A stretch of DNA of 64,000 nucleotides from Sanderia malayensis (lineage: Eukaryota; Cnidaria; Scyphozoa; Semaeostomeae; Pelagiidae): assembly GCA_013076295.1 (NCBI GenBank), contig RQOL01000466.1, forward strand, positions 3,267,080 to 3,331,079, given 5' to 3'. Position 1 is the first letter of the stretch. Each line of letters opens with the position of its first letter. Below the pieces are notes generated by a model that did not search any database, was not told the DNA's origin, and saw nothing but the letters and a program-made list of their open reading frames with translations. Made by a program: the position numbers and the translations under genes. Of this stretch, positions 59,944-64,000 are shown piece after piece.

Positions 59944-62838
59944 ATGTTCAGTAGGCTGAAGAATGTTATCAAGAGAATAAGAGGAAGAAAGAATAATGAA
60001 GATTCGCAAGTTGAATACGATGTGAGTTATCAACCTGAAGATGATGCTTTTAGGCAGAAACTGCTGGAATACAGAGACAAAGTGACAGATTTTCTTGAGC
60101 CTGTGAAAAACAACTGGCTATTTGTCGAGGAGACTTTGCTATGGAAAAATCACTTCTTATCGTGTGTGTGCTTTTTTGTCATCTCCGGAATATTTTGGTA
60201 ATTGAAATATTTTTTATTGGGGATTTATTTTTCTGTTTTTTAGACTTAAACTGCAATCAACGCAGCAGAATGTCCGTGCCAACACACCTTCTGACTGTCA
60301 TTTGACGGACAATATATTTCATCAACAATATGTTAATTAATGTTAATTATTTTGTCCATGAACAAACCATATTTAGTAATCTACTCTTCATTTAAAGAGA
60401 TCATATTTTACACACCTTAATATCCAGCATAAGATTATGTTTTCATTTTTATTAATTTTTTCTTACAGGAAGTTTATCAGCATGAAATTCAAAAAGACAG
60501 CACTCATAATTGGTGCATTTCTTCTTGCTAATGCAATCAGCGGTGATATTAGAACCAACTGTTGGGATTTTTTTCACAAAAGTACATCCAATTTATATAA
60601 TCTACAATATATCTTCATACTATTTACCTTCATGCCAGTTTGCAGAGTATGGCCGATTTCGACAAGATCTTGGGTGCGCCAACAGGCCTACAACGCGGGT
60701 GCGGGTGCGCCAAAATCCCAGATATTGGTTGGGTGCGCCACTCAGGTGCGCTATTCCAACTATTTTCTAGATGTTAAGGTGCTTTTAGGCCATTTTGTAA
60801 AAGAATCCAGGTTCTGTGAGCCCTCCGTGAGTTTGTTTAAGAATCCAGGAGCGTTTCTGATACGATTATGATGCTAGCATTACTGTTAAATGGGTGTTTC
60901 CCAGTAATTAAAAGGGTGTGGTTTTCAAAAAAAATTGTCCAGGGGCACCTCCGAAACTGATCTTGGGTGCGCCACTGCCATACTCTGCAAACTGGTATTA
61001 TCACACCGTTCTCTGTCACCTTTTTTGTTGTGCGACATTTAGTGTTGACTATAATTTCTTTTATAGATTTGCACCTTGAAGTTAAGGAACCGGAACGGTA
61101 ATAATTTTATTTTTGAAATTGAAGCAAAAAAAGCAATCTCTAATTTCACTAGTCTAAACCTGCATCTAAACATTTGAAATGTTTACCAAGGAGTTGGTTG
61201 TATGCCACTGATGCTATGTGATTGAATTATTTGAAGGTTACCATTCAATTTTGATGAACTCTGTTTGGACATTGCAATTGGTTGCCTGCTGTGCTATCAA
61301 TCTGTAACATTCATTAGAGATTTAAAAGACCACTCCCCATCAAAGGTGCGGTTATTTCTTCTTATTTTATTGAAACAAAATAAGCTTTTCTAACATTCTT
61401 TAATAGTTGCATTCTTGCAAATATTATCAGTATTATGTCAAGAACCTCATGTCTGTCTTGGTTATGAATTTCCTCTCTTTCTTTTGCAGTTTTATTGCTT
61501 GCTGGCTGTGTTGCTGTTTAGCACATTAATGTTACTAACATACTTTCCTGTTGTGGACTTTCTTTATGTTTTGGTCTGTGGGTTGTTTTTCTATCCATCA
61601 TTGAATCACTATGGAATAATGGACAGATTAGAAGCAAGAATTAATATCTTTGTCGAACCCATAAAAAAGCATTGGGAAAATAACAGGACAAAGCGAATGC
61701 GAAACCTGCAAGGAAAATGTAAGTACATTTAACTGTAATTAGTTATGCCATATGCTGCAGCAACAGATGAATATTTCAATTTTGACAATATGCTAATATC
61801 AATCTATTTTTTCAGTTACCCAACAAACAGAGTTTCCAGATATAAGCGATGATGAATTTCTGTTAGAAGGAAATGCATTTAAAAATACTGTATTGTCTTC
61901 AGTTGCTCCTGATAAGAACAATGAAATGACAAATGATGACATCAATCATGATGTAATTAAAAATCGAATGGGCAATTTTCATGATGGTGACACAGAAGGT
62001 ATTGAATGTTGCTCTGTTGCTTATGTGTGAGGAACTCGTCTGCTGGTGTTTTATATTTAGAAATGTTGCTCATATTACAAAAAAAGCCACCCAGGATGAA
62101 CTCCTGATTGTAAGCATTGACTTTTTTATCTTTCACAGATGAAGAAGAAGAATTTGACGAGTCACAGTTTGCAAATGGCCTTGCACTTCCATCAATGTCA
62201 AACTTTGATAGCATGATGGAACCATATGATGAATTTCACACGGGATTGCGATTTCCAGATGTCAATGATGAAGAGAGTCAGGTGGCATTTGACAACGAAC
62301 GAATTCTCAATGCAGCTGCTAACAACCTTGATACGGATGAAGAAGATATTGATGATTTGCCGTACGATAACGATGTTGATGGTGACAAGAAACCCCAAGG
62401 TATCCGCCCAAATGTTTTTCAAATGTCCTTGCTTGGATTTGTTTATTGGCTCTAGATTATCTTATTATATCCTTTCTCTATGTTCACGAGTAACATATTT
62501 TTCTCATTTACGCAGGCAGGCATAGCGGACCTCTATACCAGCCCTCCACAACCAACGAACTTCGCCACCGGCCTCATTCCCAGGAGATGAAGGCATCAAA
62601 GCGAGACTTACCATCATGTAGTCTCACTGCATCCGAAATCGAAGACAGCATGCGCGCTGTGGAGACGGATTTCGAGTTTCTCGATCACGATGATCTTTAT
62701 GACATGGATGCCTACATTGCCCCCGTTATAACAGCAACAACAAGTCCACCATCAGATTCCAATCCAAATAATCTGCCATCACAAACAATAACTCAAACTG
62801 GTCTAGCCACTGTGTCCAAATGGCTTGGGTATGAATAA
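59944..62838 (+). CDS. RETREG: RETREG (FAM134) reticulophagy receptor
   Basis: Eight exons: 59944-60197, 60469-60542, 61067-61097, 61237-61345, 61490-61718, 61816-61998, 62139-62399, 62516-62838, giving 487 aa. The N-terminal half is a reticulon-homology domain with two hydrophobic hairpins (about 68-108 and 155-195). Each precedes an amphipathic segment, the second being RLEARINIFVEPI. The acidic cytosolic tail ends with the LC3-interacting motif TDFEFLDHDDL (core F433-L436), matching the DDFELL core of vertebrate FAM134 proteins. Such proteins curve ER membrane and deliver it to autophagosomes. Which vertebrate paralogue it represents cannot be told; a single pre-duplication gene is likely. 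Intron 2 hosts a MITE. The donor of exon 2 (AGCG|GTGATA) is chosen from phase. Confidence 0.88.
60635..60995. mobile_element. MITE with perfect 19-bp inverted termini in RETREG intron 2
   Basis: CCAGTTTGCAGAGTATGGC at 60635-60653 is exactly inverted at 60977-60995. Inside, the word GGGTGCGCCA recurs about four times, three near the left end and one at the right. There is no coding frame and no obvious target duplication. The superfamily is not assigned. Confidence 0.75.
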
Positions 62839-63917
62839 CTAACTATCTTTGTGCATGCGTATAATATTTCTTCTGTTTCATTTTTCGTTCGGTTCACTAT
62901 ACTACTACTCTACTACTCTTCTATATCGTATTGTGTGGCATTGTATTCTACACTCATTCTATTATGACACATAGTCTTTTATAATATATGTAATCATATG
63001 ATCTACACGTTATTTCAATCACCATTATCCTGTATGTAAATACGTTGTCTCTGTATGGCCGTTGGCGGTATAATTAACGTCCTGTATTATACGTGGACTT
63101 GGTAGGTAATTTGTTAATTGCATGTAAATGCCGTTTTGTTATGATTTCATATGGAAGCTCACTCCTGTTACATATCTTTGGGCATTTACTTATAACAGAC
63201 ACAGACATCTATGGGCCAATTCTGTCTTGGATTTCCATGATAAATGTTGTGTGAATTGTTTGGAACCGTTTATATTGTATATCCTTGTATAACTTTGCCC
63301 AAGTCTGGTTACTTGGTAACAGCAATATAATCGTAACCCTAAGCACATTTTTGCACCTTGAAGAGTATTGGCACCTTGAGTTGTATGTCCCGTTCAGCTG
63401 CATAAATAGCTACTTGAAGTATATCGCAAAATTTTTCACTTACTGAATTCACTTAATTTGTAAATAGATCTTATCGATATTGCTTTGATAATGATTATAT
63501 AGTGTATAAAGGGAAGTACATGTGTTGTCTTTTGTAGTATGGTTTTATAGCAAGTATTTCAGTTAGGAAGTCAAGCTCGAAGGCTGTGGAGGAATCCTGC
63601 GGGGGAGGGTTAGGAGTCAATTTCATTTCAGTAAAGAGTTGATCATTAGCGAGTGTAAACTATCAAATTGCCGTATCCCAACACGTATATTCTGTTAATA
63701 ATATTAATTTATATTTTCCAGCTTCGCCAATTGAACATCTGCTAAAATATTGATTGCAAGGGTTTGCTTGTCCTCACTTGAAGATGCATTCTTGCTTAAG
63801 CTGATACAACTTTATAGAAGTGATGTTTACTTTCTTTCTGATGTAGAATCATGATACTAGAATCTATCCATGGCCCATTAGAATTGGCCATTGTCGTTCT
63901 TATGGTGAAGAAAGAAG
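62839..63917. other. RETREG 3' UTR and upstream region of the next gene
   Basis: About 1.1 kb, AT-rich, without a recognised gene. The last ~100 bp are the presumed 5' UTR of the gene at 63918. Confidence 0.4.
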
Positions 63918-64000
63918 ATGGCTTGTGTCAAATTGTCGTTTATTGTCTTTCTTGCCGTATTTTTAAGTGGTACGTTATCTTTTTTTCAAAGCTACAGTTA
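63918..64000 (+). CDS. First exon of a secreted or membrane protein (truncated by window end)
   Basis: The ATG at 63918 is followed by a classical signal peptide, MACVKLSFIVFLAVFLS, and a donor GTACGT after 63969. The rest of the gene lies beyond the window, so its identity cannot be told. Confidence 0.5.
   Translation, partial: MACVKLSFIVFLAVFLSGTLSFFQSYS

Overview
This is a stretch of nuclear DNA from an invertebrate animal. The genes are intron-rich, with about 5 to 21 coding exons and GT-AG introns mostly of 100-600 bp. Intergenic DNA is AT-rich, transposon debris is plentiful, and a tandem array carries the animal telomere motif CCCTAA. The proteins are typical of metazoans (SMARCE1, CDK12/13, KANSL1, NEMP, POFUT2, RETREG). 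I cannot fix the phylum from sequence alone. A tunicate, cnidarian or other small-genome invertebrate would fit. No bacterial, phage or CRISPR features are present.

Layout. 1-5300 is repeat-rich: a minisatellite, a decayed piggyBac element with unusually long inverted repeats, a TA-flanked MITE and a RecQ-like helicase fragment. 5305-10688 holds the head-to-head pair YAE1 (-) and SMARCE1 (+). 10850-11300 holds a broken, spliced-looking ghost gene. 12135-17368 is CDK12/13 (-). 17370-19020 separates CDK12/13 from TBC1D5 and contains a hAT-type MITE inserted in a telomere-like satellite. 19457-26389 is TBC1D5 (+). 27000-29975 is NEMP (+). 30912-35523 is KANSL1 (-), with an apparent one-base frameshift. 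37545-43304 is an unusual coiled-coil / C2HC-finger / PX-BAR protein (+). 46121-48403 is a LAPTM-like tetraspan gene (+). 49055-50392 is an intronless SDR/epimerase gene (-). 55545-56985 is a short DLGAP/GKAP-domain gene (+). 57924-59668 is POFUT2 (-), head-to-head with a RETREG (FAM134) ER-phagy receptor at 59944-62838 (+). A new secreted or membrane protein gene starts at 63918 and runs off the window.

Themes. Three genes act in chromatin or RNA polymerase II control: SMARCE1 in BAF, CDK12/13 as the CTD kinase, and KANSL1 in the NSL/MOF complex. Several act in endosome, autophagy or ER membrane biology: TBC1D5, the PX-BAR protein, the LAPTM-like protein and RETREG. I do not claim that they work as a unit. 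Human orthologues of several genes sit on the four HOX-bearing chromosomes (2, 7, 12, 17), so the order looks like a remnant of an ancestral animal linkage group. Exon coordinates were read by eye from splice sites and reading-frame continuity, without transcripts.
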